Source: an uncultured bacterium (lineage in GTDB: Bacteria; Desulfobacterota; Desulfobaccia; Desulfobaccales; 0-14-0-80-60-11). Taken from it: 64,000 bases of DNA. Position numbers and translations under genes: made by a program. Location of the stretch: positions 1 to 64,000 of the forward strand of contig CALEAV010000004.1 in assembly GCA_937943575.1 (NCBI GenBank), written 5' to 3'. The notes beneath the pieces are model-generated. The model did not search any database. It saw only the letters and a list, made by a program, of their open reading frames with translations, and was not told the DNA's origin. Positions within the stretch are counted from its first letter, which is position 1, and each line of letters starts with the position of its first letter. Below are positions 35,109-45,496 of this stretch, one piece after another.

Positions 35109-36032
35109 TTAATCTCCGAAGCGTTCGCCGGGTTTGGGGTTCAGGGCCTTGATGAACTCCTCGGCCTTGACCTTGCCCAGGGCCTGGGTGCGGAAGCGGG
35201 TGATGCGTATGCCGGCGCCCTGGACCGCCACGGTCACCCCCAGATCCGGGTGCACCTCCAGGATCTCCCCGGGCGGGGACTGATGCTCCAGGTCCTCCAG
35301 GAAGCGGGCGTTGTAAAGTTTCACCTTCTCGCCCCGGAAGGTGGTGGTGGCCCCGGGCTGGGGGTCGCAGCCCCGGATGAAATTGAAGACCTGGCGGCCG
35401 GGTTTGTGCCAGTCCAGGCCCGCCACCCGCTCGTCGCAGGGCGGGTCATAAGTGGCCTGGGAGTGATCCTGGGGGATACGGGGCGCCCTGCTCTGGGCGA
35501 TGAGCTCCACCGCCTCGATGACCGCCTCCACCCCCATGGGGTAGAGCTTGTTGAAGTAGAGCTCGCCGGTGGTCTCCTGGGGGCCGATCTCCACCTCCTT
35601 CTGGAGGAGGATGTCGCCGGTGTCGATGCCTTCATCCACCCAGAAGATGGTGAGGCCGGTTTTGGTCTCGCCGTTGATGACCGCCCAGTTGATGGCCGAG
35701 GCCCCCCGGTATTTGGGGAGCAGGGAGGGGTGGTAGCAGATGGCCCCGAGCTTGGGCACCGCCAGCACCCGGCCCGGCACGATGTCGGTGACGAAGGCCA
35801 GCACCGCCAGATCCGGCTGGATGGCGACCATCCGCTCGTAGGCCTCCGGGTCTTTCATGCGTGGGGGCTGAAAGACCGGCAGGTTCTTCTCCAGGGCCGC
35901 GGCCTTTATGGGGTCCGGCTTGCCCCCTCTGTCCGGGGGGCAGAAGACCCCCACAATCTCGTGGCCCTTGTCCAGCAGCCCTTTGAGGACGTCCGCGCCA
36001 AATGCCGCCTGACCGATCAACGCAATGCGCAT
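35109..36032 (-). CDS. formyltransferase (10-formyl-THF hydrolase-domain / Fmt-like)
   Basis: 307 residues. The N-terminal formyltransferase domain has MRIALIGQAAFGADVLKGLL, the catalytic segment YHPSLLPKYRGASAINWA and the Asp of DEGIDTGDILLQ. A C-terminal OB-like domain (about 205-305) contains FNFIRGCDPQPGA and EKVKLYNARF. The CYHPSLLP wording, lacking the Asn-x-His-x-Ser of typical Fmt, is closer to the hydrolase domain of 10-formyl-tetrahydrofolate dehydrogenase. It should transfer or hydrolyse a formyl group from 10-formyl-THF; the acceptor is uncertain. The ATG at 36032 follows GGGAGGGCAGG. Confidence 0.85.
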   Translation of the reverse strand: MRIALIGQAAFGADVLKGLLDKGHEIVGVFCPPDRGGKPDPIKAAALEKNLPVFQPPRMKDPEAYERMVAIQPDLAVLAFVTDIVPGRVLAVPKLGAICYHPSLLPKYRGASAINWAVINGETKTGLTIFWVDEGIDTGDILLQKEVEIGPQETTGELYFNKLYPMGVEAVIEAVELIAQSRAPRIPQDHSQATYDPPCDERVAGLDWHKPGRQVFNFIRGCDPQPGATTTFRGEKVKLYNARFLEDLEHQSPPGEILEVHPDLGVTVAVQGAGIRITRFRTQALGKVKAEEFIKALNPKPGERFGD

Positions 36033-36144
36033 GACCTGCCCTCCCCTGTGGGGTGATGGTGGCTTGCTCCTCGGGCCGGGGCATCCCCCGGTCCCGCCGG
36101 CTAGCGGTGGGAATGGCTCCTGAGCGGCCCGGCCCAGCGCCGGC

Positions 36145-36333
36145 TCAGTGATGGTGCTCCTCCGGGGGCGGCTCCGGCTGGATCCTGGCCCCCCACAGGG
36201 CAAAGACGATGCCCGCCATGACCGCCCCGGTGGCCAGCAGGGCGTTGGGGGCCACAAAGGCTGCGGCGATGCAGAGAAACACCAGGAGGCACAAGACCGC
36301 CTGCTTTTTGCGGTAATCCTGATTATGTTCCAT
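36145..36333 (-). CDS. small two-helix membrane protein with His tail
   Basis: 62 residues: a short charged N-terminus (MEHNQDYRKKQ), two hydrophobic segments (about 12-30 and 32-48, with a Pro-Asn turn between), and the tail PEPPPEEHHH, which could bind metal. No family recognised. It sits between gltX (32 bases away) and the formyltransferase gene on the same strand. Codon use matches the neighbours. Likely a real inner-membrane microprotein; function unknown. Confidence 0.6.
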   Translation of the reverse strand: MEHNQDYRKKQAVLCLLVFLCIAAAFVAPNALLATGAVMAGIVFALWGARIQPEPPPEEHHH

Positions 36334-36365
36334 CCTCCCGTCCGTCCTCCGTCAGATCTCAGGTC

Positions 36366-37766
36366 TCAGGCGCCCAGATGCCGAAGGGCAAAGTCCAGGC
36401 GCCGGATGGTCTCCTCCCGGCCCAGGATGGGGATGAGCTCCGTCAGGCTGGGGCTGGCGGCCTTGCCGGTGAGGGCCACCCGCAGGGGCTGTGCCACCTC
36501 CACCACCTTGACCCCCAGATCCCGGGCCAGGTCCTTCAGAAGCCGGGTGAGCCCTTCCTCGCTCAGCTCCACCCCGGCGGCCAGCCTCTCCCGGGCTTCT
36601 CTCAGGACCGGAAGGGCCCCCGGGGTCAAATGCTTCCGGGCCGCCTCCTCGTCATAGGGCCAGGGGTCCAGGTAATAAAAGCGGGCCGCCTGGGCCATCT
36701 CCATGAGGGTCTTGGCCCGCTTGTTCAGGGTGGCGGCCACCCGGGCCGCCTTGACCGCGTCGTCGGTATGAATCCCCTCCTTGGCCAGGAAGGGCAACAG
36801 CAGGCGCCCCAGCTCCTCCGGCGGGGTTTCCTTCAGGTAATGGCTGTTCAGCCACAGGAGCTTGTCATCATCGTGGATGCCCGGGGCCTTGCCCACGTGC
36901 TCCAGGCTGAAGTAGCGGATGAGCTCCTCCCGGGAGAAGATCTCCTGGTCACCGTGGGACCAGCCCAGTCGGGCCAGGTAGTTGGTCAGGGCCTGGGGGA
37001 GAATCCCCCGGTCCCGGTAGGCCAAAACCGGCAGGGCGCCGTGGCGTTTGGAGAGCTTGGTGCGGTCCTTGCCCAGCATCAGGGGCATGTGGGCAAACAG
37101 GGGCGGCTCCTCCCCCAGGGCCTGGTAGATGAGGATCTGCCGGGGGGTGTTGCTGATGTGGTCATCGCCCCTAATGACGTGGCTCACCCGCATGGTGATG
37201 TCGTCCACCACCACGGCGAAGTTGTAGGTGGGGATGCCGTCGGCCCGGCGGATCACCAGGTCGTCCAGCTCCTGGTTTTCAAAGGCGATATGGCCCTTGA
37301 TCTGGTCGTGCCAGAAGGTGATGCCGGTCTGGGGGGTTTTGAAGCGCACTGCGGTCTTGGGTCCCAGGGGCAGGCCCCGCTCCCGGCAGCGGCCGTCGTA
37401 GCGGGGTTTGTCCCCCCGGGCCAGGGCGGCCTGACGGCGGGCCTCCAGTTCCTGGGGGTCGCAGTCGCAGCAGTAGGCGGCGCCGGCCTTCAGGAGCCGG
37501 TGGATGAAGTCGTCATAGATGGCCAGCCGCTGCGACTGGAAGTAGGGACCTTCGTCCCAGTCCAGCCCCAGCCAGAGCAGGGCCTCCAGGATTTCCTCCA
37601 CAAAATGGGCCCGGGAGCGCTCCATATCCGTGTCTTCGATGCGCAGGATGAACACCCCGCCGTGGTGACGGGCGAAGAGCCAGTTGAACAGGGCGGTGTG
37701 GGCTCCGCCCAGGTGCAGGGCCCCGGTGGGGCTGGGGGAAAAACGGGTGCGGACCTGAGTGGCCAT
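36366..37766 (-). CDS. gltX: glutamyl-tRNA synthetase
   Basis: 466 residues, class I synthetase. The HIGH-type motif is in SPTGALHLGGAHTALFNWLF near the N-terminus and the KMSKS-type motif is KLSKRHG. YNFAVVVDDITMRVSHVIRGDD and DEGPYFQS are conserved, and a C-terminal helical anticodon-binding domain runs about 330-466. It charges tRNA-Glu, and possibly tRNA-Gln if an amidotransferase pathway exists, which this window does not show. It starts at MATQVRTRFSPSPTG and is the first of three minus-strand genes. Confidence 0.97.
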   Translation of the reverse strand: MATQVRTRFSPSPTGALHLGGAHTALFNWLFARHHGGVFILRIEDTDMERSRAHFVEEILEALLWLGLDWDEGPYFQSQRLAIYDDFIHRLLKAGAAYCCDCDPQELEARRQAALARGDKPRYDGRCRERGLPLGPKTAVRFKTPQTGITFWHDQIKGHIAFENQELDDLVIRRADGIPTYNFAVVVDDITMRVSHVIRGDDHISNTPRQILIYQALGEEPPLFAHMPLMLGKDRTKLSKRHGALPVLAYRDRGILPQALTNYLARLGWSHGDQEIFSREELIRYFSLEHVGKAPGIHDDDKLLWLNSHYLKETPPEELGRLLLPFLAKEGIHTDDAVKAARVAATLNKRAKTLMEMAQAARFYYLDPWPYDEEAARKHLTPGALPVLREARERLAAGVELSEEGLTRLLKDLARDLGVKVVEVAQPLRVALTGKAASPSLTELIPILGREETIRRLDFALRHLGA

Positions 37767-37852
37767 AACTCTGCTTTAATTATCACGATCGCCGCGGCAT
37801 TTCCACTATTTTCGTCAGCCTCGCTCCCGCCTCGGAAAAATGACCGGCCCCC

Positions 37853-37881
37853 TTGACAAGCGGGCGGGGCGGTTACAAAAT
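37853..37881 (+). promoter_or_regulatory. probable promoter of the zinc-ribbon gene
   Basis: TTGACA (37853-37858), 17 bases, CAAAAT (37876-37881). Perfect -35 and good spacing, about 145 bases before the small zinc-ribbon gene. Confidence 0.55.
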
Positions 37882-38025
37882 ATGAACAAATGTTAAAAAG
37901 TCCTTGGACCTCCGCCTCCTCCTGCGGCCTGGGGCTCATGGGGAGGCGGGGTGCAGAGGGGAGCATGGGCCCTTGGTCGCCCCGCCCCCTTTTTCAGGGA
38001 CGGACTCGCCAGCATGGAGGGAAAG

Positions 38026-38235
38026 ATGCCTCAGTATCGCGAAAGACACCGGTGCGGCTGCGGCTGCGCCGCCCCCTTCGCCCGTCAGGCCGGCCCGCCC
38101 CAATTCTGTCGCTGTCCGGCCTGCGGGGAGAGGGTGCCGCATCAGCGGGGGACTCCCTGCCGGGAGATGACCTGTCCGAAATGCGGCGCCACCCTGGTGC
38201 GGGAGGACGCGCCGGGGCCGGGCCCCCGGCCCTGA
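38026..38235 (+). CDS. small zinc-ribbon protein
   Basis: 69 residues with several Cys pairs: CGCGC near residue 10, CRCPACG near 29-35 and CPKCG near 50-54, the last in PCREMTCPKCGATLVRE. It probably binds one or two zinc ions. The middle stretch GERVPHQRGTPCREM and the end GPGPRP look like linker and disordered tail. No family name recognised. The ATG at 38026 has GGAGGG upstream; an ATG at 38014 is the alternative. It has its own promoter and no partner gene on the plus strand. Confidence 0.6.
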   Translation: MPQYRERHRCGCGCAAPFARQAGPPQFCRCPACGERVPHQRGTPCREMTCPKCGATLVREDAPGPGPRP

Positions 38236-38412
38236 CGCCGGCAGCCGCCTCGGCTGGCTCCATGAAATACCACCCAGGAGGTGCTGGAAGGGGACCAGGG
38301 GTCATAACCTCTTACTCCTTCTGGCATCTGCCCCTTCTTCCACCCCATATAGGGGGTGGGGAGGGGAGGGTGAGGGGAGGGCGGGGGAGCCACTGATCCC
38401 CCGGCCCTCCCC

Positions 38413-39552
38413 TCACAAACCCTTCGCCGTCAGATCCAGGGGGCCCCAGGCGGGTTCCCACCAGTCCCGCACCACGGCCAGGACTTCGACCACGCTGATG
38501 GCCTGAAGGCAGCGGTTGTCCGGGCAGCGGCGCCGGAGACAGGGGGTGATTGGGCAGGCCTCCGGGTGGTAGATATACGTGCCCCAGGGCACCTGATAGG
38601 GGCCGATGCGGGCCGGGTGGTCGGCGCCGATGAGGGCAAGGGCCGGCACCCCCAAGGCCAGGGCCATGTGCAGGGGCCCGGAGTCGTTGCCGATGAACAG
38701 GCGGGCCTGTTTCACAAGCGCCGCGGTGGTGAGAAGAGAAAAGCGGCCGCCGGTGACCAGCGTGGGGCCGGGGAGTGTGGCCGCCAGGGCTTCGGCCACC
38801 GGGCGCTCCGCAGCGCCGCACACTAGGAGCAGGGGGGCCTGATAGCGTTCCCACAAGTATGCCCCCACCTCCGCGAAGCGCTCGGCAGGCCACCATTTGT
38901 ACGGATCGGAGCCGGTGGCGTGGAGGGCCATCAGCCGGGGGGCCAGGGGGCCGAAATGCTCCCCCAGGAGGGCGGCGGCCCGCTTCTCCTCCCCCGGGGG
39001 CAGAAAGATCTCCATGCGCCGGCTGGCGGTCTCGGCCCCCAAGAGGCGCACGAAATTGAGGCGGTGCTCGATGGCGTGGCGGTAGGGGTCGTCCCTGGCC
39101 ACCTTGGCGGCATAGGCGAAGGCCAGGGGGCTGTGGGCCGAGCCGATGATGAAGGGGGCGGCGCTGGCCCAGGCGAGACACGTGGCCTCCGGGTCGTTGC
39201 CGTGCAGGATGACGGCCAGGTCATAGGCCTGGGCCTTCAGCTCCCGGGCCAGCCGGACTAGCCCCCGGCCCCGGCCGGGATAGAGCCACAGGCGCCCCAG
39301 GGCCGGGTGGTGCCGCACCAGGTCGGCGAAGCGGGGGGGGGCCAGGAGGTCCAGGCGCCAGTGGGGATAGGTCTCCTTCAGGGCCCGGATGGCCGGGGTG
39401 GAGAAGAGCAGGTCCCCCAGCCCCGTGGCATTCAGGAGCAATACCCGCTGCACCCGGGTCGGATCCAGCTCCGCCAGGGGGCGGGGCGGCCGCCGGCGCA
39501 CCTGGGCTCCGAGACAGGCTCTGGCGGCCACCAGCAACAGTTTGTGCCACAC
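38413..39552 (-). CDS. glycosyltransferase family 9 (heptosyltransferase-like)
   Basis: About 379 residues. The N-terminal Rossmann domain opens VLLLNATGLGDLLFSTPAIR, typical of family 9. The C-terminal donor-binding domain has ALHATGSDPYKWWP, then FIGNDSGPLHMALALGVP. Family members add heptose (ADP-heptose donor) to the LPS inner core; sugar specificity is not certain here. The C-terminal CPITPCLRRRCPDNRCLQAI holds four Cys, common in this family. The start is uncertain: GTG at 39552 has AAGGAG about ten bases upstream; a longer frame to 39678 has no support. Confidence 0.88.
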   Translation of the reverse strand: MWHKLLLVAARACLGAQVRRRPPRPLAELDPTRVQRVLLLNATGLGDLLFSTPAIRALKETYPHWRLDLLAPPRFADLVRHHPALGRLWLYPGRGRGLVRLARELKAQAYDLAVILHGNDPEATCLAWASAAPFIIGSAHSPLAFAYAAKVARDDPYRHAIEHRLNFVRLLGAETASRRMEIFLPPGEEKRAAALLGEHFGPLAPRLMALHATGSDPYKWWPAERFAEVGAYLWERYQAPLLLVCGAAERPVAEALAATLPGPTLVTGGRFSLLTTAALVKQARLFIGNDSGPLHMALALGVPALALIGADHPARIGPYQVPWGTYIYHPEACPITPCLRRRCPDNRCLQAISVVEVLAVVRDWWEPAWGPLDLTAKGL

Positions 39553-39830
39553 GTCCGGTACGCTCCTTGACGGCGGTTCCGGTACTTCCCGGCGTTCCGG
39601 GAGGGATTCGTTCCCGGGCTCCAGAACCCGCGACCGGGCGACCGGCAGCTTCGGGTTCCCTTTTCCCGCCTGATCCACCTCCCGTCAAACCCCAGGGAGA
39701 CCGATACCAGACACCCCACCGAAGGGCGAAGAGGGCTCAGGCTCCACCCCGGGCTGCCTGTCCACTCTCCATTGTAACCGGAAAGCCCTGGTGGGCGCCC
39801 TGGAAATGGGCAAAACGGCGGATAAATTTC
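39553..39830. other. spacer between divergent genes
   Basis: About 280 bases between the divergent glycosyltransferase and acyl-CoA synthetase genes. Apart from the possible 5' extension of the glycosyltransferase (to 39678), no gene or hairpin stands out. Confidence 0.4.
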
Positions 39831-39858
39831 TTGACACCGGCCCCAGACTTTGTAATAT
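39831..39858 (+). promoter_or_regulatory. sigma-70 promoter of the acyl-CoA synthetase gene
   Basis: TTGACA (39831-39836), 16 bases, TAATAT (39853-39858) with a TG two bases before the -10. It lies 72 bases before the ATG. Confidence 0.7.
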
Positions 39859-39930
39859 GCTTCACATTGGCTAGGTCTATGGCTGGCGCTCCCACCTCAG
39901 ACACCAAAATTTCAAGGAGGTTGCACGTTT

Positions 39931-41610
39931 ATGGGTAAGATTCCTGCTGATTACCTACCCCCCAAGGAACTGTGGCCCGAGTATACCACGCCCCCGGACA
40001 TTGAGATCCCGGAGAAGCTCAATCTCGCCGATTTCCTCCTGGACCGCCATATCCGGGAAGGCCGGGGCGACAACGTGGCCATCCTGTTCGGGGATCAGAA
40101 GATCACCTACAAAGAGGTCCAGACCCAGGCCAACAAATTCGCCAACGTGCTCAAGAGCCTGGGGGTGGAGGAGCAGGACCGGGTGGGCATCCGCATGACC
40201 AACGCCCCGGAGGCCGTGATCATCAACTTCGGCATCATGAAGGTGGGAGCCATTCCGGTGCCGGTGTCGCCCTTGTGGGCCAAGGAAGAGATCGCCTTCG
40301 TGCTGAACAACGCCGAATTTAAAGCCTTTGCCGTCAGCTTCCCCCTCCTGGAGGCGGTGGAAGGCAGCAAGCATGAGTGGGAATTTCCCACCAAGGTGGT
40401 GGTGGTGGGGGGCAAACCCGAGGATGTGGAGGCCAAGGGATTTGTGTCCTATGCCAAGGCCATGGCCACCGCCTCGGATCAGTTCGACAACGTCATGCTG
40501 AGCAAGGACGACATCGGCGTCATCCTCTACACCTCCGGCACCACCGGCCAGCCCAAGGGTTGCGTGCACTTTGTCCGGGAGGTGTATGCGGAATCCATCC
40601 TGGTCAACAAATACGTCTGGAAGCTGCAGCCCGGAGACGTCATGGGCGGCTCGGCGCCGGTGTCCTTCGCCGCCGGCTACGGCACCTTCTGCCTCATCCC
40701 CTTTGCCGGGGGCGCGGCCATTTCGCTGTTGCCCAAATTCACCCCCGACGACATGCTGGCCACCATCCAGAAGCACAAGGTGACGGTGGTGACGGGCCTG
40801 CCCACCGCCTACCGCAAGCTCTTGGAGATGCCCAACTTCGACCAGTATGACCTGAGCAGCGTGCGCATGTACACCACCGGCGGTGACGCCCTCACCGGCA
40901 AGACCCTGTCCCAGTGGATGGCCAAGACCGGCAAGCCTATCTGGGAGGGCCTGGGCGGCACCGAGATGCTGCACCTGGTGACCTCCAACGCCGTGGGGGA
41001 CATCCCCATGGCCGACTCCATCGGCAAGGCCATCCCCGGCTTCCAGATCAAGGTGGTGCGGGAGGACGGCACCGACGCCGCCCCGGGCGAAGTGGGCAGC
41101 ATGCTCATCAAAGGCCCCACCGGCACCCTGTACTGGAAACCCTACGTCCAGGAGGAGCGCCTCCTGAAGGCCATGAAGAAGGGCGTCAAGGACGGCTGGA
41201 ACATGCTGGGCGACGCCGTCATCATGGACAAGGACGGCTACATCTTCTTCCAGGCCCGGGAAGACGACATGATCAAGTCCTCGGGCTTCCGCCTGGCCCC
41301 GCAGGAGATCGAGGACGCCATCATGCGCCATCCGGCGGTGCGGGATGTGGCCGTGGTGGGCATCCCCGACGAAATCCTGGGCCAGAAGGTGGTGGCCATG
41401 GTGGAGCTGGAAAGCGGCCACAGTCCCTCCCAGGATCTGGCCAACGACATCATCAAGTCCACCATGGACCTGCTGGCCACCTACAAGCTGCCCCGGGAGG
41501 TGGTCTTCCTGCCCTCCATTCCTCGCACCCCCACCGGGAAGATCATCAAGAAGGATCTCCGGAAGCACTACCCGGAATACACCGTGAAGTTCGTGCCCAA
41601 AGTCAAGTAG
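39931..41610 (+). CDS. acyl-CoA synthetase (AMP-forming, benzoate-CoA-ligase-like)
   Basis: 559 residues of the ANL superfamily. The P-loop-like motif is ILYTSGTTGQPKGCVH; the A5 motif is WEGLGGTEML; the A8 region DDMIKSSGFRLAPQEIEDAI precedes the C-terminal lid, and the catalytic Lys is in TPTGKIIKKDLRKH. It activates a carboxylic acid with ATP and CoA. Overall wording resembles the benzoate/2-aminobenzoate-CoA ligase group, but the substrate could be an aliphatic acid. AAGGAGG precedes the ATG. It has its own promoter and no clear pathway partners beside it. Confidence 0.9.
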   Translation: MGKIPADYLPPKELWPEYTTPPDIEIPEKLNLADFLLDRHIREGRGDNVAILFGDQKITYKEVQTQANKFANVLKSLGVEEQDRVGIRMTNAPEAVIINFGIMKVGAIPVPVSPLWAKEEIAFVLNNAEFKAFAVSFPLLEAVEGSKHEWEFPTKVVVVGGKPEDVEAKGFVSYAKAMATASDQFDNVMLSKDDIGVILYTSGTTGQPKGCVHFVREVYAESILVNKYVWKLQPGDVMGGSAPVSFAAGYGTFCLIPFAGGAAISLLPKFTPDDMLATIQKHKVTVVTGLPTAYRKLLEMPNFDQYDLSSVRMYTTGGDALTGKTLSQWMAKTGKPIWEGLGGTEMLHLVTSNAVGDIPMADSIGKAIPGFQIKVVREDGTDAAPGEVGSMLIKGPTGTLYWKPYVQEERLLKAMKKGVKDGWNMLGDAVIMDKDGYIFFQAREDDMIKSSGFRLAPQEIEDAIMRHPAVRDVAVVGIPDEILGQKVVAMVELESGHSPSQDLANDIIKSTMDLLATYKLPREVVFLPSIPRTPTGKIIKKDLRKHYPEYTVKFVPKVK

Positions 41611-41629
41611 GCCGGAGCCTGTAACCACC

Positions 41630-41651
41630 GGGGGCGGCCAGGGCCGCCCCC
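41630..41651 (+). other. hairpin after the acyl-CoA synthetase gene
   Basis: A 9-bp perfect stem GGGGGCGGC/GCCGCCCCC with loop CAGG, 20 bases past the stop. No T-run follows, so at best it acts with Rho or protects the 3' end. Confidence 0.4.
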
Positions 41652-41740
41652 GAGTCGCGTCTGGCGCCGGGGTGCCCGGGGAGCGGGGGCTAACCCGGAG
41701 GTGGCCTGGGGGGAAAGGAAGAGCTTGTGCTTTTTTTCTT

Positions 41741-43086
<1,346 letters not shown>

Positions 43087-43444
43087 ACGCAGTAAGGAGT
43101 ATAATCCCGGGTGAGAGTTCAGGCGGACCGCGAAATGGCAGATAAAGGCAAGGTTAGCAGGGGGAGCGGGCGGCCCCGGCCGCACGTTCCCCGTATTCCC
43201 GCACCCAGCCCCGTGGCCGCACCCGCCCTCCCTTTCCCTTACCCGTCATCGCCCCTTCTCTCCCTGACCGGCGTGACCGCCGCCCGGGGGCCAGGTGTGC
43301 AAGACCGGCGCTGGGCAGCCGCCCTTTCCGGTTCTCAGGAGGAGGGCGGCGGCCGGCGGCAGGCTGACCTGGCGGGCCCGGGGCATCTCCGGGATTTCAG
43401 CTTCAACTCGCCCACGGCCACACGATCGTAAAGGACGACACCAT
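43087..43444 (+). other. purA-por spacer
   Basis: 358 bases. A Pro-rich frame from GTG 43111 runs 106 codons with an AAGGAG upstream, but its composition (Pro/Ala/Gly/Arg) looks like chance reading of GC-rich DNA. No terminator or convincing promoter was found; the por promoter is therefore unknown. Confidence 0.4.
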
Positions 43445-44002
43445 ATGCTGGAAATCCGCTTTCACGGACGGGGCGGGCAGGGCGCAGTGACCTCAGTGGA
43501 ACTGTTGGCCCTGGCTGCCATTCACGAAGGCAAATTCGCCCAGGGCTTCCCCAGCTTCGGGCCCGAGCGCCGGGGGGCGCCGGTGCTGGCCTTCCTGAGG
43601 ATCAATGACCGGCCCATCCGGCTGCGCTGCAAGATTGCCCATCCGGATGTGGTGCTCATCCTGGACCCCAGCCTCATCCGCATCCAGAAGCCGGCGGCCG
43701 ACCTGAAGCCGGAGGGGATCATTGTGCTCAACTCCCCCAAGGACCCGGCGGAGGTGCGCCGGGAGTTCGGCTTCACCCACCGCCTCGCCCTGGTGGACGC
43801 CAACACCATCGCCCGGGAGATCCTGGGGGTGCCCATCACCAACACCACCATGCTGGGGGCGCTCCTCAAGGCCACCGGGGTGGTCCGGGTGGAGTCCCTG
43901 GAGGAGCCCCTCAAAGAACGCTTCGGGCCTTTGGCGGTGAAAAACTTCAACGCCCTCAAAACCGCCTACGAGCGGACCGTCGTGGAGGAGGCGCGGTCGT
44001 GA
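43445..44002 (+). CDS. porG: 2-oxoacid:ferredoxin oxidoreductase, gamma subunit (pyruvate-type)
   Basis: 185 residues. The hallmark N-terminus IRFHGRGGQGAVTSVELLA binds the CoA-linked region. GFPSFGPERRGAPVLAFLRI and the later VDANTIAREILGVPITNTTMLGALLK are typical of PorG. It forms, with delta, alpha and beta subunits, the four-subunit enzyme that oxidatively decarboxylates pyruvate (or another 2-oxoacid) to acyl-CoA and reduces ferredoxin. The ATG at 43445 lies behind a weak AAAGGA. It overlaps porD (GTGA). Confidence 0.94.
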   Translation: MLEIRFHGRGGQGAVTSVELLALAAIHEGKFAQGFPSFGPERRGAPVLAFLRINDRPIRLRCKIAHPDVVLILDPSLIRIQKPAADLKPEGIIVLNSPKDPAEVRREFGFTHRLALVDANTIAREILGVPITNTTMLGALLKATGVVRVESLEEPLKERFGPLAVKNFNALKTAYERTVVEEARS

Positions 44003-44301
44003 TCAAATACACCAAGCCCCTGGAACAGACCACCTGGAAGGAGATGGAGGTGGGCGGCGTCCTCACCGTCCCGGGTTCGGCCCGGGAGTACCGCACCGGC
44101 GACTGGCGCAGTCAGCACCCGGTGTGGACCAAGAGCCGCTGCATCCGCTGCGGGGTGTGCTGGACGGTGTGCCCGGAGCCGGCCATCGTGGAGGAGCCCG
44201 GCGGCTATTTCGATATGGACCCCAACTACTGCAAGGGCTGCGGCATCTGCGCCCGGGAATGCGTCACCGGCTGCATCAGCATGGTGCCGGAGGAGGAGTG
44301 A
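43999..44301 (+). CDS. porD: 2-oxoacid:ferredoxin oxidoreductase, delta subunit (ferredoxin)
   Basis: 100 residues. Two [4Fe-4S] clusters are encoded by CIRCGVCWTVCPEP and CKGCGICARECVTGC. The N-terminal extension (1-45, up to SQHPVWTKSR) is typical of PorD. It relays electrons from the TPP site in the beta subunit to external ferredoxin. The start is GTG at 43999, overlapping the porG stop by four bases; porA begins one base after its stop. Confidence 0.94.
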   Translation: MIKYTKPLEQTTWKEMEVGGVLTVPGSAREYRTGDWRSQHPVWTKSRCIRCGVCWTVCPEPAIVEEPGGYFDMDPNYCKGCGICARECVTGCISMVPEEE

Positions 44302-44302
44302 G

Positions 44303-45496
44303 ATGAGCGCCCATCCTGCCAAAGCCCAGCGGGTGGGGATGGAGGTCTCCATCGCCGTCTCCCATGCGGTGCAGATGGCCCGGGCGGAGGCCATCGCCGC
44401 CTATCCCATCACCCCCCAGACCCACATCGTGGAACACTTAAGCAGCCTGGTGGCCAACGGCGAGCTGGAGGCGGAGTTCATCAACGTGGAATCCGAGCAT
44501 TCGGCCCTCTCCGCCTGCATCGGCATGTCCGCCGCCGGGGCCCGCACCTTCACCGCCACCAGCTCCCAGGGCCTGGCCCTGATGCATGAAATTCTTTTCA
44601 TCGCCAGCGGCATGCGTCTCCCCATCGTCATGGTGGTGGCCAACCGGGCCTTGAGCGCCCCCCTGAGCATCTGGAACGACCACTCGGACATCATGGGGGC
44701 CCGGGACATCGGCTGGATCCAGGTCTTTGTGAAAAACGGCCAGGAGGCTTACGACCATACCATCATGGCCTTCAAGATCGCCGAGCACCCGGAGGTCCTC
44801 CTGCCCACCATCGTCAACCTGGACGGCTTCATCCTGTCGCATGTGGTGGAGGCCCTGGAGTTCATCGGCCAGGAGGAGGTGGACGGTTTCCTGCCGCCGT
44901 ATCAGCCCAGATACCGCCTGGATCCCAAAAAACCCGTCACCATGGGCGCCTTCGCCATGCCGGAGATCTACACCGAGGTGAAGTTCGCCCACCAGGTGGC
45001 CCTGACCAACTCCGCCCGGCACATCCTGGAGGTCTGGGAGGAGTGGGCCGGACTCACGGGGCGGCGCTACCGGCCGGTGGAGACCTACCTCACCGAGGAC
45101 GCCCGGGTTCTCTTCCTCACCATGGGGAGCCTCACCGAGGTGGCGGAGGTGGCGGTGGAGGAGATGCGGGCGAAAGGAGTGCCGGTGGGGCTGGTGAGCC
45201 TGCGCCTCTGGCGGCCCTTCCCCTTCGAGGCCTTACGAGAGGCGGTGAAAGAGGCGGAGCTCCTCATCGTCTGCGACCGGGCCCTCTCCCCGGGCGGCCC
45301 CGGCGGGCCGGTGCATTCGGAGGTGCGCACCTGCCTCTATCCCCTGGAGACCAGACCCGCCACGGTGAACTACATCATCGGCCTGGGCGGCCGGGATGTG
45401 CCGCCGGAGGCCTTCCATGACATCCTGGCCCAGGCTCAAAAAGAGCAGGAAAGCGGGCCCAGCGGGGAATTCTTCCTCTACGGAGTGCGAGGCTGA
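44303..45496 (+). CDS. porA: 2-oxoacid:ferredoxin oxidoreductase, alpha subunit
   Basis: 397 residues. The pyrimidine-binding domain has YPITPQTHIVEHLSS, FINVESEHSALSACIGMSAAG and FTATSSQGLALMHEILF. SAPLSIWNDHSDIMGARDIGW follows, and a transketolase-C-like domain runs about 255-370. Wording is closest to pyruvate oxidoreductase. GGAGGAGG precedes the ATG at 44303. Its stop overlaps the porB start (TGATG), so the subunits are made together. Confidence 0.95.
   Translation: MSAHPAKAQRVGMEVSIAVSHAVQMARAEAIAAYPITPQTHIVEHLSSLVANGELEAEFINVESEHSALSACIGMSAAGARTFTATSSQGLALMHEILFIASGMRLPIVMVVANRALSAPLSIWNDHSDIMGARDIGWIQVFVKNGQEAYDHTIMAFKIAEHPEVLLPTIVNLDGFILSHVVEALEFIGQEEVDGFLPPYQPRYRLDPKKPVTMGAFAMPEIYTEVKFAHQVALTNSARHILEVWEEWAGLTGRRYRPVETYLTEDARVLFLTMGSLTEVAEVAVEEMRAKGVPVGLVSLRLWRPFPFEALREAVKEAELLIVCDRALSPGGPGGPVHSEVRTCLYPLETRPATVNYIIGLGGRDVPPEAFHDILAQAQKEQESGPSGEFFLYGVRG

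Noticed and set aside
43111-43431. 106-codon Pro-rich frame with an AAGGAG upstream
   Set aside because: Composition is that of random GC-rich DNA, there is no recognisable motif, and the frame is not shared with a neighbour overlap.
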